Positions 8,956 through 17,323 are shown, numbered from the stretch's first letter. The stretch is DNA of 64,000 bases from Opitutales bacterium (GCA_017440935.1 JAFSAO010000011.1:62001-126000); one strand, 5' to 3'. Numbers and translations are program-made. Notes: a model not told the origin generated them from the sequence alone.

Positions 8956-9819
8956 ATGACGCCGGAAACCCGAAATCTGCGCCCGTTTTTTTTCCTGTTC
9001 GTGGGCATGATTGTCTGGTGGTTTGCTCCGGCGGCTTTTCGGCGCGCGGTTTATAACGCCGGCTACGAGTTTGAGGCTCCGTCGCTGGTGCTTTCGTCGC
9101 AGATGAGCGACCTCGCGCGCTATTGGGAAATGCGTTCCCGCGACAAAAATGAATTGATTCGCGCCGGGCGCGACACCGCCCGGCTTGCGGCAACACTCCA
9201 ATATGAGGTCGCGCAAAACGGAGCGCTGAAAGAGGAAAATGCGCGTTTGGAAAAATTACTCGGGATGCAGGAGCGTCCGGAATTTCGCACTGTTCCCGCG
9301 CGCGTCGTGCAGCGCCGCCTCAGTATGTGGTGGCAGCAAATTATTTTGGGAAAAGGTCGAGCGGACGGCATTTGTGAAGGTTGTCCCGTGGTGAATGCCT
9401 ACGGCGTGGTCGGGCGCGTGCGGCAGGTGTTTGATTCGACTTGCGTGGTGGAGTTGATTTCCTCCCCGGCGTTTCGCATTTCCGCGAGCATTGCCGGTGT
9501 AGAAAATTGTGCGGTTACGTATCAGGGCGCGGGGGCTTCGCCGTTTCGCGCGGCTTCCGGAAAGATTTTTGACATTCCGGCGGATACGGTTTTTCCGGAA
9601 AATGCGCCGAGGCTTGAAATCGTTACTTCCGGATTGGGCGGAATTTTTCCTGCCGGACTGAAAATCGGTTTTCTCGCGGGAATTCCGACAAATACCGCCG
9701 ACGGAATCTTCCGGGAAGTTCCCGTGGAATTGGCTCAGCGCATGGCGGCGATTGAGGAGGCGGCGATTCTTGTTCCCGTAGATCCGGGCGTGCTGAAAAA
9801 CTTTGTGGCGGCGGAATAA
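8956..9819 (+). CDS. mreC: Rod-shape-determining protein MreC
   Basis: MreC is the bitopic periplasmic scaffold linking MreB filaments to PBP2. The 287-residue product has a short cytoplasmic start, one membrane segment at about residues 10-30 (FFFLFVGMIVWWFAP), a coiled-coil stretch at about 75-100 (ALKEENARLEKLLGM), and a beta-rich C-terminal region with the family pattern PVVNAYGVVGRVRQV. It sits 48 bases after mreB and 18 before the mreD-like gene, so co-transcription is likely. The only sizeable oddity is the number of genome words, as in TVPARVVQRR. Confidence 0.93.
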   Translation: MTPETRNLRPFFFLFVGMIVWWFAPAAFRRAVYNAGYEFEAPSLVLSSQMSDLARYWEMRSRDKNELIRAGRDTARLAATLQYEVAQNGALKEENARLEKLLGMQERPEFRTVPARVVQRRLSMWWQQIILGKGRADGICEGCPVVNAYGVVGRVRQVFDSTCVVELISSPAFRISASIAGVENCAVTYQGAGASPFRAASGKIFDIPADTVFPENAPRLEIVTSGLGGIFPAGLKIGFLAGIPTNTADGIFREVPVELAQRMAAIEEAAILVPVDPGVLKNFVAAE

Positions 9820-9837
9820 AAAGGAGAAATCGGGAAC

Positions 9838-10482
9838 GTGGGCGAGGCGATAAGAAAGTTTTTTTCCATCGGTGCGTTTTATTGGATTCCGGCGTGCGCG
9901 ATTGCCTATGTTTGGATTTTTCTGGCGGGAACGGTGTCGGACGCGCTTTCGCCGTGGAATTTGGCGATTTTCGCGCCGGGCTTGCTCGTGATTGTGCCGT
10001 CGCTTCTAATGCCGTTCCCGCGCGGGCTTGCCGTGGTTTTGGTTAGCGGTTTTTTGTTTGATTTTTCGTTGCCGATTCCGTTTGAGAAAATGGACTCGGC
10101 GTTGTTTGCCGTCGGGGAAAAACTTTTTCTGTTCGGCGAAATGACGACTGCCGTTCCCGCGCCCGTCGGATTCGGCGTTACATGGCTGGTGATTTTCTTT
10201 TTGGCGCTGAGATTTTTGCGTGCGTATATCGATTTGTCTTCGCCGAAACAATGGTTGGTGTGCGCGTTGATTTTAAATTTTGTCGTATTTCTGCTTTGGG
10301 CTTTTGCATTCAGCTGGAACGAACTCGGCACACTTGTGTTTTGGGGCGGATTTTTGGCGACGGCGGCGGTTTCGTCCGTGTTCATCGTTTTGGCGGGCTG
10401 GTGGTTTTTTGATGCCGTCGTTTCGTTGTATCGCCTGTGCGGAATTGACTTGGTCGGCGAACGGGAGGTGGACGAGGAATGA
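9838..10482 (+). CDS. mreD: MreD-like membrane protein
   Basis: This 214-residue protein has about five to six hydrophobic segments and lies exactly where mreD is found, between mreC and the PBP2 gene. Sequence similarity to MreD is weak by eye, as is usual in this poorly conserved family, so the name rests mainly on position and topology. The GTG start lies inside a genome word (aatCGGGAACGTGGGC), and the stop overlaps the mrdA start as ATGA at 10479, indicating translational coupling. The final residues DLVGEREVDEE are acidic and cytoplasmic. Confidence 0.7.
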   Translation: MGEAIRKFFSIGAFYWIPACAIAYVWIFLAGTVSDALSPWNLAIFAPGLLVIVPSLLMPFPRGLAVVLVSGFLFDFSLPIPFEKMDSALFAVGEKLFLFGEMTTAVPAPVGFGVTWLVIFFLALRFLRAYIDLSSPKQWLVCALILNFVVFLLWAFAFSWNELGTLVFWGGFLATAAVSSVFIVLAGWWFFDAVVSLYRLCGIDLVGEREVDEE

Positions 10483-12548
10483 GCCGCTTGGGAGATACGC
10501 GCGTTAACGGAATCAGCCCGCGCCGCGTGGTGATCGTCGGTGCGTTAATCGGCGCGGCGATGCTTTATTTGCTTGGCGGTTTGGCGGTGCGTCAGATTTT
10601 TAGGCGCGACGATTATTTGCAGCAGTATGATCGTCAAAGTTCTCGCTACGTTACCGTCCCCGCAGCGCGAGGCGATATTCTCGATCGCCACGGGAACGTG
10701 TTGGTTTCGAGCCGTCCGCGTTATTCCGTCGTGATCGATTTGGGCTCGTTGCGCGAGGAGTTTTCCGTGGAAGCGCGTCGTGACATTCGCGCTGCCCGAC
10801 GCGAGCAGAAAAAATTTTCCGGAATGAAAATTGACACGGCACGTTTGCGCGCAAGCGCCGTGACGAAAGTCGTTCAGCACCACCTCGATCGCGTGAATCG
10901 TGTGCTCGGGCGTTCCCGCACGCTCGATCCCGCGGAGGTTTCGCGCCATCTCAACGAATCACGCGCGCTTCCGTTCACATTGGCGAAAAAACTTACGCCG
11001 GAGGAAAAGGCACGTTTTCTCGAAGCGTTTCCGACGGATGCTCCGGAGCAACTTTTTGTCGAAACGGAACGCACGTATCCGCACGGGAAACTTGCGGCGC
11101 ACCTCATCGGACGGTTGGTTAGCGACGACGGTGAAATCCGCGAGGATTTGCCGGATGAAGGTGCCGGTTTGCGCGTTACGCCGCGCGAGGGCAAGCAGGG
11201 GAGTTTCGGAATTGAGCGCTGTTTTGACGAAACGATTCGCGGGCGCGACGGCTATCAGCTTTGGCAGGTGGACAATCTCGGCTATTTGCACAAAAAACTC
11301 GACGAACGCACTCCGGAAAAGGGCGCGGCGTTTGTTTCCTCCGTCGATTTGGAATTGCAAAAAACTGCAGAAGAAGTGCTCGATATGCGTTCCCGCGCGG
11401 GAGCGGCAATCGTGCTCGACGTGCAGACCGGGGAAGTCCTTGCGCTTGCGAGCGCTCCCGCGTTTGATCCGAACGAAGGGATCGACGGTTTCAGCCGGGA
11501 ATACTACAAAATTCTCGAAGAAAATCGTATGCTTTGGAATCGGGCGCTCATCGGGCGTTACCCGCCGGGTTCGACGTTCAAGCTCATTACGGCGGTTGCG
11601 GCGATGCGCTCAAAAACATTTAACGATTCCGAAACCATCGCCAAAGTGGCGCCGCATTCCGCCGCCGCCAACCGTCCGTCCGGACCGATTTCTCCGACGG
11701 AAAAATTTGACTGCGGAGCCTTTCTCACCGTGAACCGTCAACGCAAGCCCGAGCACGATTTAGTCGCTTTCGGACCGGTGGATCTTGCGCGCATGATTCG
11801 CGTTTCCTCCAATGTGTATTGCTACAACGCGGCGCTCATTCTCGGGATTGAACCGATCGCGGCGGAGGCGTTTCGTTTCGGTTTCGGCGAACACGTCAAT
11901 ATGGAATTGCGCGAAGCGAAGTCCGACGTGCTCGGCAGGCTCGTTGTCGCCAACCCGAAGTATAAACTCGACGACGGGCGAGGGCGCTGGGTCGCCGGCG
12001 ACACGACAAACGCCGCCATCGGACAAGGTTTTCACCTTACGTCGCCGATGCATATTGCGTGCATGACGGCGTCTCTCGCGCGCAAGGAAACGCGCACACG
12101 TCCGTCCGTCGTGCACGATCCTGCGCGGGCGCGTTCCCGTGTCGACCACGGCGGAGAGCCGCTCGATATTCCGGAAGCGGCTTATGCGGAAATTTTGCGC
12201 GGAATGACGGAATGTGTCGCTGCGGGAACGGGAAAAAAGGCGCAGGTTCCGGGTTTGGAAATTGCGGGAAAATCGGGTTCTGCACAGTGGGATCCGCGAA
12301 AAAAAACGACGCTTGCGTGGTTTACGGCATTTGCTCCGGCGCGCGATCCGAAAGTTGCCGTAACCGTCGTTTTGGAAGGTTTGCCCGGAGAAAATATCGG
12401 CGGCGGGAGCGCGTCCGGTCCCGTTGTCGGTGCGATTTTGAAACGGTGGAAAGAACTTTATTACAACGCCCCGGAAAAGAGCATTCCCGCAGAGCCGGCG
12501 TTTGAAGCGAATTTTCCGGTTTTTGACGAATATCTTCCCGACGATTAA
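10479..12548 (+). CDS. mrdA: Penicillin-binding protein 2 (elongasome transpeptidase)
   Basis: This 689-residue class B PBP cross-links peptidoglycan during elongation. It has a membrane anchor at about residues 16-36, a dimerisation domain that begins at RGDILDRHGNVL (about 64-75), and a transpeptidase domain with active-site STFK (365-368), SSN (443-445) and KSG (598-600). The last two replace the more usual SxN and KTG, and the KSG form is known in PBP2. The gene overlaps mreD by four bases. Association with MreB, MreC and MreD in the periplasm is expected. Ampicillin-class drugs acylate the STFK serine in this family. Confidence 0.95.
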   Translation: MSRLGDTRVNGISPRRVVIVGALIGAAMLYLLGGLAVRQIFRRDDYLQQYDRQSSRYVTVPAARGDILDRHGNVLVSSRPRYSVVIDLGSLREEFSVEARRDIRAARREQKKFSGMKIDTARLRASAVTKVVQHHLDRVNRVLGRSRTLDPAEVSRHLNESRALPFTLAKKLTPEEKARFLEAFPTDAPEQLFVETERTYPHGKLAAHLIGRLVSDDGEIREDLPDEGAGLRVTPREGKQGSFGIERCFDETIRGRDGYQLWQVDNLGYLHKKLDERTPEKGAAFVSSVDLELQKTAEEVLDMRSRAGAAIVLDVQTGEVLALASAPAFDPNEGIDGFSREYYKILEENRMLWNRALIGRYPPGSTFKLITAVAAMRSKTFNDSETIAKVAPHSAAANRPSGPISPTEKFDCGAFLTVNRQRKPEHDLVAFGPVDLARMIRVSSNVYCYNAALILGIEPIAAEAFRFGFGEHVNMELREAKSDVLGRLVVANPKYKLDDGRGRWVAGDTTNAAIGQGFHLTSPMHIACMTASLARKETRTRPSVVHDPARARSRVDHGGEPLDIPEAAYAEILRGMTECVAAGTGKKAQVPGLEIAGKSGSAQWDPRKKTTLAWFTAFAPARDPKVAVTVVLEGLPGENIGGGSASGPVVGAILKRWKELYYNAPEKSIPAEPAFEANFPVFDEYLPDD

Positions 12549-12635
12549 TCCATGCGGATTCCGGCGGTTTGCGGGGAGTTTCTGATTGAAAATGCGGGCG
12601 GAATGGATTGCATTATTCCGCAAGCTGAAATCCCC

Positions 12636-13316
12636 ATGAGCGAAGAACACTACAAATGTAATATTTGCGGCGCCCCGGCGACCGTGCATCTGACGCAGAT
12701 TGTGGACGGGAAAATTCATAAAGTACACCTTTGCGAAAAATGTGCGGCAAAGAGCAAAGTGGCGGAATTGCCGATTTTGAAATTTACGGAAATGCTCGCC
12801 AAGACGCTGGCAGCGGGCGGTAAAACCGCTTCTGAGGAAACGACGGCAGACAATGCCGGACGCGAACCGAACAAAATTTGTCCGGTGTGCGGTATGACGG
12901 ATGTGGTTTTTGACAAAAAACGCCTTTTCGGGTGCCCGCATTGCTATGAGATTTTTTCCGAGGAAATTTCGGCGCTATTGCCGAAAATTCAGCGCGGGCG
13001 CGATTATCGCGGTGACGCGGGAAAAAGCGCTCCCGCAGAGAAGGGCGCAAAAAAATCGGACGAAAAATCTCTCGAAGCGGCGAATCTGAAGTTGCGCCTA
13101 AAAGAAGCGGTCGAAAAAGAAGACTACGCGTTGGCGGCGAAGTTGCGCGACGCATTGCGCGCGCTTGAAACTCCGAAAAAAGCGCCTCAAAAAATCGCGA
13201 AAAAGTCGTCGGCAAAACCGAAATCTTTGAAACCTACCGCGAAAAAATCTTCTGCGGGAACGCGCTCAGGTGTAGCTCGCCGCAAAAAATCTTCGTCCGA
13301 AGGAAGCGAAAAATGA
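12636..13316 (+). CDS. mcsA: McsA-like zinc-finger activator of protein-arginine kinase
   Basis: The product has four CxxC units: CNIC and CEKC near the start, then CPVC and CPHC after about 70 residues. It ends with a UvrB/UvrC motif (LRLKEAVEKEDYALAAKLRD) and a lysine/serine-rich basic tail. This layout is that of McsA, which binds zinc and activates McsB. I place the start at ATG 12636 (MSEEHYKC), because McsA proteins begin just before the first CxxC; an in-frame ATG at 12552 would add 28 residues without similarity. The stop overlaps the mcsB start (ATGA, 13313). The basic tail of about 45 residues is unusual for McsA. Confidence 0.9.
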   Translation: MSEEHYKCNICGAPATVHLTQIVDGKIHKVHLCEKCAAKSKVAELPILKFTEMLAKTLAAGGKTASEETTADNAGREPNKICPVCGMTDVVFDKKRLFGCPHCYEIFSEEISALLPKIQRGRDYRGDAGKSAPAEKGAKKSDEKSLEAANLKLRLKEAVEKEDYALAAKLRDALRALETPKKAPQKIAKKSSAKPKSLKPTAKKSSAGTRSGVARRKKSSSEGSEK

Positions 13317-14401
13317 GCGGGACGTTTGACGAATTTTTGGCAGAAACGGCTTCGCGGGAACACGCGTGGAGTTCTGTGCCGTGCGCGCTCGGCGTGCGCG
13401 TTCGGTTGGCGCGGAATCTTGCGGGAACGCCGTTCCCGGGTTGGGCGAAAGCAACGCGGCGCCGGGAAGTTTGGGAAAAAATCTCCGCCGTCGCGGGGAA
13501 AATTCCGTCGTTGCGCGATGCATTTTATTTTGAAACCGATAAACTCTCCGCGTTGCGCCGGAATTTTCTGATTGAACGGCACTGCATTTCACAGGACCTT
13601 TCCGGGGACGGTGCGGGAGCGATAATTGCGCGTAATCGAGAAATCGTGCTGATGGTCAACGAAGAAGACCACTTGCGTATTCAGGCGTTTGCCCCGGGAA
13701 ATGATTTGGGCGCGGCTTGGTCGCACGCACGCGAGGCGGACAAGGTGCTCGCCGCATACCTGGATTTTGCGTTTTCGAAAAAATACGGTTTTTTAACGGC
13801 TTGTCCGACTAACGCGGGAACGGGTTTGCGCATTTCCGTGATGATGCATCTGCCGGGTTTTGTCATGGACGGGCAAATGGAAAAAATCGTGCGTGCGCTC
13901 AATGCCGTGGGACTGACTGCTCGCGGCTGTTTCGGCGAAGGCTCCGATGCTCGCGGTTGCGTTTTTCAGATTTCCAACGAATACACGCTCGGAATCAGCG
14001 AGGCGGAAACGCTGGCGCTTATGCGCCGCTGGACGAGCGATATCGCCGAACAGGAACTTGCGGCGCGCCGTCGGATTTTTTCGCGGGAACGCGCCGACCT
14101 CGCCGATCGCATCGCCCGTGCTTACGGAAACCTGCGTTACGCCGTTTCGCTTTCTGCGGACGAGGCGACGGAGTTGCTTTCTCTTTTGCGGCTTGCGTGC
14201 GACACCGGATATTTTCCGAACGACACGCGGGAACGCATCGACGATCTTTGGTCGGAAAAAGGGCGTGCGCATATCGCCTGCCGAGCGGAGTTTCGCGGCG
14301 TTGTTTGTGACGAAGCTCGCGAAAATCTCTTGCGCGGACATCTGTTTCGTGAGACGCTTTCTGCCATTAAGCCTCCCGCTTTCCCCGATTTTTTGAAGTA
14401 A
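13313..14401 (+). CDS. mcsB: Protein-arginine kinase McsB
   Basis: McsB is an ATP:guanido phosphotransferase relative that phosphorylates arginines in proteins and, in Firmicutes, marks them for ClpCP. The 362-residue product has VRVRLARNL near residue 28, the NEEDH substrate loop (116-120), and the catalytic cysteine loop CPTNAGTGLR (C164). The Ala-Gly-Thr in that loop is encoded by the genome word GCGGGAACG. It overlaps mcsA by four bases and a PP2C phosphatase gene starts six bases downstream. No ctsR or clpC is in the window. Confidence 0.94.
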   Translation: MSGTFDEFLAETASREHAWSSVPCALGVRVRLARNLAGTPFPGWAKATRRREVWEKISAVAGKIPSLRDAFYFETDKLSALRRNFLIERHCISQDLSGDGAGAIIARNREIVLMVNEEDHLRIQAFAPGNDLGAAWSHAREADKVLAAYLDFAFSKKYGFLTACPTNAGTGLRISVMMHLPGFVMDGQMEKIVRALNAVGLTARGCFGEGSDARGCVFQISNEYTLGISEAETLALMRRWTSDIAEQELAARRRIFSRERADLADRIARAYGNLRYAVSLSADEATELLSLLRLACDTGYFPNDTRERIDDLWSEKGRAHIACRAEFRGVVCDEARENLLRGHLFRETLSAIKPPAFPDFLK

Positions 14402-14406
14402 TTTTT

Positions 14407-15150
14407 ATGCCTGCCGTTCCGCAGAAAAAAACGTTTTGGACCGTCGCCGGAAAAAGTGATGTCGGACGCGTGCGGCAAGAAAACGAGGACGCATTTTTCT
14501 GTGACGGAGAAAGCGGGAATTTTTTTGCGGTTGCGGATGGCGTCGGGGGACTGGAGTTCGGCGATCGCGCGAGCGCGGCGGCGGTGGACGGCGCGCGGGA
14601 ATTTTTTGAAAAAAACAATGTGTTCCCGCTGGCGGAACGTCCGGATTTTAAGCAGTTGTATCAGGTCTTAGATACGAAACTCGATGCGCTTGGCGAAGCG
14701 CTTGCGGGCGGCTTCGGAATCGGCACCACGCTGGATGTGGTCGCACGCGGAGAAAACGGAATTTTGCACTGCGCGCATATCGGCGACGGCGGGATTTTTT
14801 TGCTTCGCGGGAACGAGTTTACGCGATTGTCCGAAGAACATACGCTCGCGGCGGAAGAGCTGGCGCACGGGAACCGGGATTTCCCGGAAGCGTATACAAA
14901 TACGCTGACGCGCGTGCTCGGCGTGGCGGGGAATTGCGAGCCGCAGGTTTTTTCGCTGGCGACGTTTCCCGGTGATCGTATTTTGGTCGCAACGGACGGC
15001 GTTACGCGAATGTTGAGCTCTGAAAAAATTGAAGAAATCCTCGGTGACGCGGCGGGAACACCGGAAAGCGTTGTTGATACCTTGATTGCCGCCGCAAACA
15101 AAGCCGGCGGTTGCGACAATTCGACGGCGGTTGTCGCGTTTGTTTCGTAG
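14407..15150 (+). CDS. PP2C-family protein phosphatase
   Basis: This 247-residue protein is a compact bacterial PPM/PP2C Mn/Mg-dependent phosphatase. Metal-binding motifs are visible: SDVGRVRQENEDAFF near residue 18, AVADGVGG near 41, HIGDGGIFLLR near 122, ATDGVTRMLS near 197 and CDNSTAVV near the end. The order and spacing match Stp/PrpC-type enzymes that remove phosphate from Ser/Thr. The gene starts six bases after mcsB and is probably in its operon, which raises the possibility that it acts on McsB substrates or on a Ser/Thr kinase encoded elsewhere; no such kinase gene is visible here. Confidence 0.92.
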   Translation: MPAVPQKKTFWTVAGKSDVGRVRQENEDAFFCDGESGNFFAVADGVGGLEFGDRASAAAVDGAREFFEKNNVFPLAERPDFKQLYQVLDTKLDALGEALAGGFGIGTTLDVVARGENGILHCAHIGDGGIFLLRGNEFTRLSEEHTLAAEELAHGNRDFPEAYTNTLTRVLGVAGNCEPQVFSLATFPGDRILVATDGVTRMLSSEKIEEILGDAAGTPESVVDTLIAAANKAGGCDNSTAVVAFVS

Positions 15151-15174
15151 GAAAAGTTTTTATCGTTTTGCGTT

Positions 15175-15879
15175 ATGACGCTGACACTACTCATTGACTA
15201 TATCGGAACGTTCGCGTTCGCAATTTCCGGAATCCGCCGTTCTTCGGCAAAGCATTTCGACTTGTTCGGTGCGTATATCGTCGGTTTGGCGACGGCGTGC
15301 GGCGGGGGAACCTTGCGCGACATCATGCTCGGGCAAACGCCGTTTTGGATGTGCTCGAAAGATCCGTTCTGGCTGGGCGGATATTTTTATCTGCTGGTGG
15401 TGGCGTTTGCGTTGGTTTTGGTTTCGGCGTTCGGGCGTTGGTTGCTGCGCATGAATGATTCCATCTTTATGTTCGACGCCATCGGCTTGGGAATGTTTAC
15501 CGTTATCGGAATCGAAAAGGCGCTCGATTTCGGCTTCCCGCTTTGGGTCGCAATTCTGATGGGAATGGTTACGGGCGCCGGCGGCGGTGTGTTTCGCGAT
15601 ATTTTTATTAATGTCGAACCGCTGATTTTCCGTAAGGATATTTATGCGGTCGCATGTATTTTCGGCGGAATCGTTTTCGCGATTTGCTTGCAGTTGGGCT
15701 TGGCGCGTGATTCTGCGGCGATTCAGATTATAACGGCGCTGAGTGTGATTGTGTTGCGTTGCGTCGCCATGAAATACCACATCAGCTTGCCGCGTCTGCG
15801 TCGCGATGTCGCCGAGCACGACGACGCGGATCTTCCCGATGCCAAAGTGCTGAAGAAAAAGCTCAACAGGAAAAACTGA
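15175..15879 (+). CDS. TRIC-type cation channel family protein (YicG/UPF0126)
   Basis: The 234-residue membrane protein has two tandem copies of the UPF0126 unit, each of about three helices. The first carries IGTFAFAISGIRRS and ATACGGGTLRDIMLG; the second carries FDAIGLGMFTVIGIEKAL and GMVTGAGGGVFRDIF. The paired GGGxxRD glycine motifs are the hallmark of trimeric intracellular cation channel relatives. It begins 24 bases after the phosphatase gene and ends the rightward cluster before a strong bidirectional hairpin. Physiological substrate is unknown; glycine transport and potassium conduction have been proposed for relatives. Confidence 0.9.
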   Translation: MTLTLLIDYIGTFAFAISGIRRSSAKHFDLFGAYIVGLATACGGGTLRDIMLGQTPFWMCSKDPFWLGGYFYLLVVAFALVLVSAFGRWLLRMNDSIFMFDAIGLGMFTVIGIEKALDFGFPLWVAILMGMVTGAGGGVFRDIFINVEPLIFRKDIYAVACIFGGIVFAICLQLGLARDSAAIQIITALSVIVLRCVAMKYHISLPRLRRDVAEHDDADLPDAKVLKKKLNRKN

Positions 15880-15899
15880 ATTTGTTTTTACTGTTTTTT

Positions 15900-15955
15900 A
15901 CGCAAAGAGCGCAAAGGCTTTTATTAAATCAAAAAATCCTTTGCGCTCTTTGCGT
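15900..15955. terminator. Bidirectional hairpin between convergent genes
   Basis: Perfect 18-base arms, ACGCAAAGAGCGCAAAGG at 15900-15917 and its complement at 15938-15955, enclose an AT-rich 20-base loop. It is preceded by a T/A-rich run and lies between the stop codons of the TRIC gene (+) and coaC (-). The word resembles the ACGCAAAG-type iterated palindromes seen between genes in several phyla, so it may be both a repeat and a terminator. Confidence 0.75.
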
Positions 15956-15988
15956 TGGCGGCATTGAGAAATACCGCGTTTTTTCGTT

Positions 15989-16558
15989 TTAAACGTTGCC
16001 GTCTTTGGCGCGTAAAATCTGTGAGAGCGTTTCGACGATTTTCGCGGGAGCGGCGAGTTTGCCTTTGCCGGAATCGCCGCAGGCGAGCATGCCTTCGTCC
16101 GGTTCGATAATGATGTTGCCGCGTTCCTGCAGGGTCGCGAGGTTGGCTTGTGTCGCCGGATGCGTGAGCATATTGACGTTCATCGCGGGAGCGATAACGA
16201 CGGGAGCGCGGGTCGCGAGATACACGCAGGAAAGCGCCTCGGGAGCGAGGCCGTGAGCGAAACAGCCGATGATGTGTGCGGTCGCGGGAGCGACGAGGAA
16301 TAAGTCCGCCCAAGAGGCGACGTCGATGTGTCCGGGTTTCCACGAAGCGGCATCGTCGTTCCAAAGTCCGCACAGGACAGGGCGGCGGGAAAGCGTTTTC
16401 AGCGTGAGCGGCGTGATAAATTTTTCGGCTTCTTCGGTCATCAGCACCTGAACTTCGGCGCCTTCTTTGACGAGGAGAGAAACGATTTCGGCGGCTTTGT
16501 AGGCGGCAATGGATCCGGTTACGCCAAGCGCGATTTTTTTTCCTTCGAGAAACGGCAT
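15989..16558 (-). CDS. coaC: Phosphopantothenoylcysteine decarboxylase (stand-alone CoaC)
   Basis: This flavoprotein of the HFCD family decarboxylates 4'-phosphopantothenoylcysteine in coenzyme A synthesis. At 189 residues it has only the decarboxylase domain, not the CoaB ligase domain to which it is usually fused in bacteria. Visible are GVTGSIAAYKA near residue 12, catalytic His77 in GHIDVASWAD, APAMNVNM with Asn127, and the lid cysteine C160 in LACGDSGKGKLA. The ligase must be encoded elsewhere. Several GGGAGCG variants of the genome word, but no exact copy, fall in the gene. Confidence 0.9.
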   Translation of the reverse strand: MPFLEGKKIALGVTGSIAAYKAAEIVSLLVKEGAEVQVLMTEEAEKFITPLTLKTLSRRPVLCGLWNDDAASWKPGHIDVASWADLFLVAPATAHIIGCFAHGLAPEALSCVYLATRAPVVIAPAMNVNMLTHPATQANLATLQERGNIIIEPDEGMLACGDSGKGKLAAPAKIVETLSQILRAKDGNV

Positions 16559-16780
16559 GATTACAGGATTTTACGCTGTTTTTCTCCGGACGGGAAGATT
16601 TTTAGACGGAATCGGGAAGTTGGTGTTTTTGGGGTTCCGTTTTTAATTTATTTCCCGTGCGTTCCCGCCGAACTTCTCTTGCTTTTCCCGCCCTGATGTG
16701 CTTCAATCGCGGGCGTTTCGGGGGAAGTCCCGAACACGATAAAATTCTATAAAATTACACCCAAACCCCATCATAAAAAT

Positions 16781-17140
16781 ATGAACGGACAAGTTAATAT
16801 TACCGGTATCAATCTCGAACTTACGGAAGCAATCAAGAACTACGTAAGAGAAAAAGCAACTAAGCTCTTCGAGCATAATGACCGCATTATCCGTGCGAAT
16901 TTCGACTTGGAATACATTCCGACGAAGGCGCCGGAGCAGTCGTTCGTCGCGAAATCAACCATTGAAATCGCGGGACCGAACATCGTGCTCAGCGTAACGT
17001 CTGCCGACCTTTACAAATCCATCGACGAACTGATGGACAAGCTGATTCGTCAAATTCGCCGTGCGCACCGCCTCGAAAAGGAAAAGCGTAACCACCCGCA
17101 GGATATCGACATCGGCGAAGATATCCCGAAGACTAAGTAG
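16781..17140 (+). CDS. hpf: Ribosome hibernation-promoting factor (short HPF / YfiA family)
   Basis: The 119-residue protein begins MNGQVNITGINLELTEAI and has the beta-alpha-beta-beta-beta-alpha pattern of HPF/RaiA proteins, with a basic second helix LIRQIRRAHRLEKEK. It should bind the 30S decoding centre during stress or stationary phase and halt translation. It lacks the C-terminal domain of long HPF, so it is a short form. A 220-base gene-free region upstream ends with an AT-rich stretch (ataaaattctataaaatta at about 16740-16757) that probably holds its promoter. A family B repeat and a terminator follow. Confidence 0.92.
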   Translation: MNGQVNITGINLELTEAIKNYVREKATKLFEHNDRIIRANFDLEYIPTKAPEQSFVAKSTIEIAGPNIVLSVTSADLYKSIDELMDKLIRQIRRAHRLEKEKRNHPQDIDIGEDIPKTK

Positions 17141-17146
17141 CACAAA

Positions 17147-17250
17147 GCCTCGGGCAACAGGCATCAAACAGCAGGTGTATACCTGAAATTTTTGCCGGAC
17201 GGCAAAAGTTTTGACCAGAGCACTTGAGGCTTGATGCCCGATGCTCGGAA
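17147..17250. repeat. Nested palindromic intergenic repeat, family B copy 2
   Basis: The element starts just after the hpf stop. It shares with the 2333-2417 copy the central hairpin AAATTTTTGCCG-gac-GGCAAAAGTTT (about 17186-17212), a left CGGGCAACAGGCATCA block and a right CTTGATGCCCGATGCTCGGAACT block. Left GGGCA and right TGCCC parts pair. The sequence is diverged from copy 1, but the order of parts is the same. Confidence 0.65.
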
Positions 17251-17252
17251 CT

Positions 17253-17284
17253 AAAAAAGCGGCGGGAACGCCGCTAAATTTTTA
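17253..17284 (+). terminator. Terminator with the genome word as hairpin apex
   Basis: The stem AGCGGCG / CGCCGCT (17258-17264 and 17269-17275) encloses a GGAA tetraloop, so that the apex reads GCGGGAACGC, an exact genome word. An A-run precedes it and AAATTTTTA follows. It lies between hpf and fabH and probably ends hpf transcription. Confidence 0.75.
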
Positions 17285-17323
17285 TTCCCTTTCCCCAAAA
17301 AAAACTGTTTTATTACTGCTCCA

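Noticed and set aside
16559-16780. A riboswitch upstream of hpf
   Set aside because: I could find no known aptamer core in the 222 bases, only an AT-rich promoter-like stretch.
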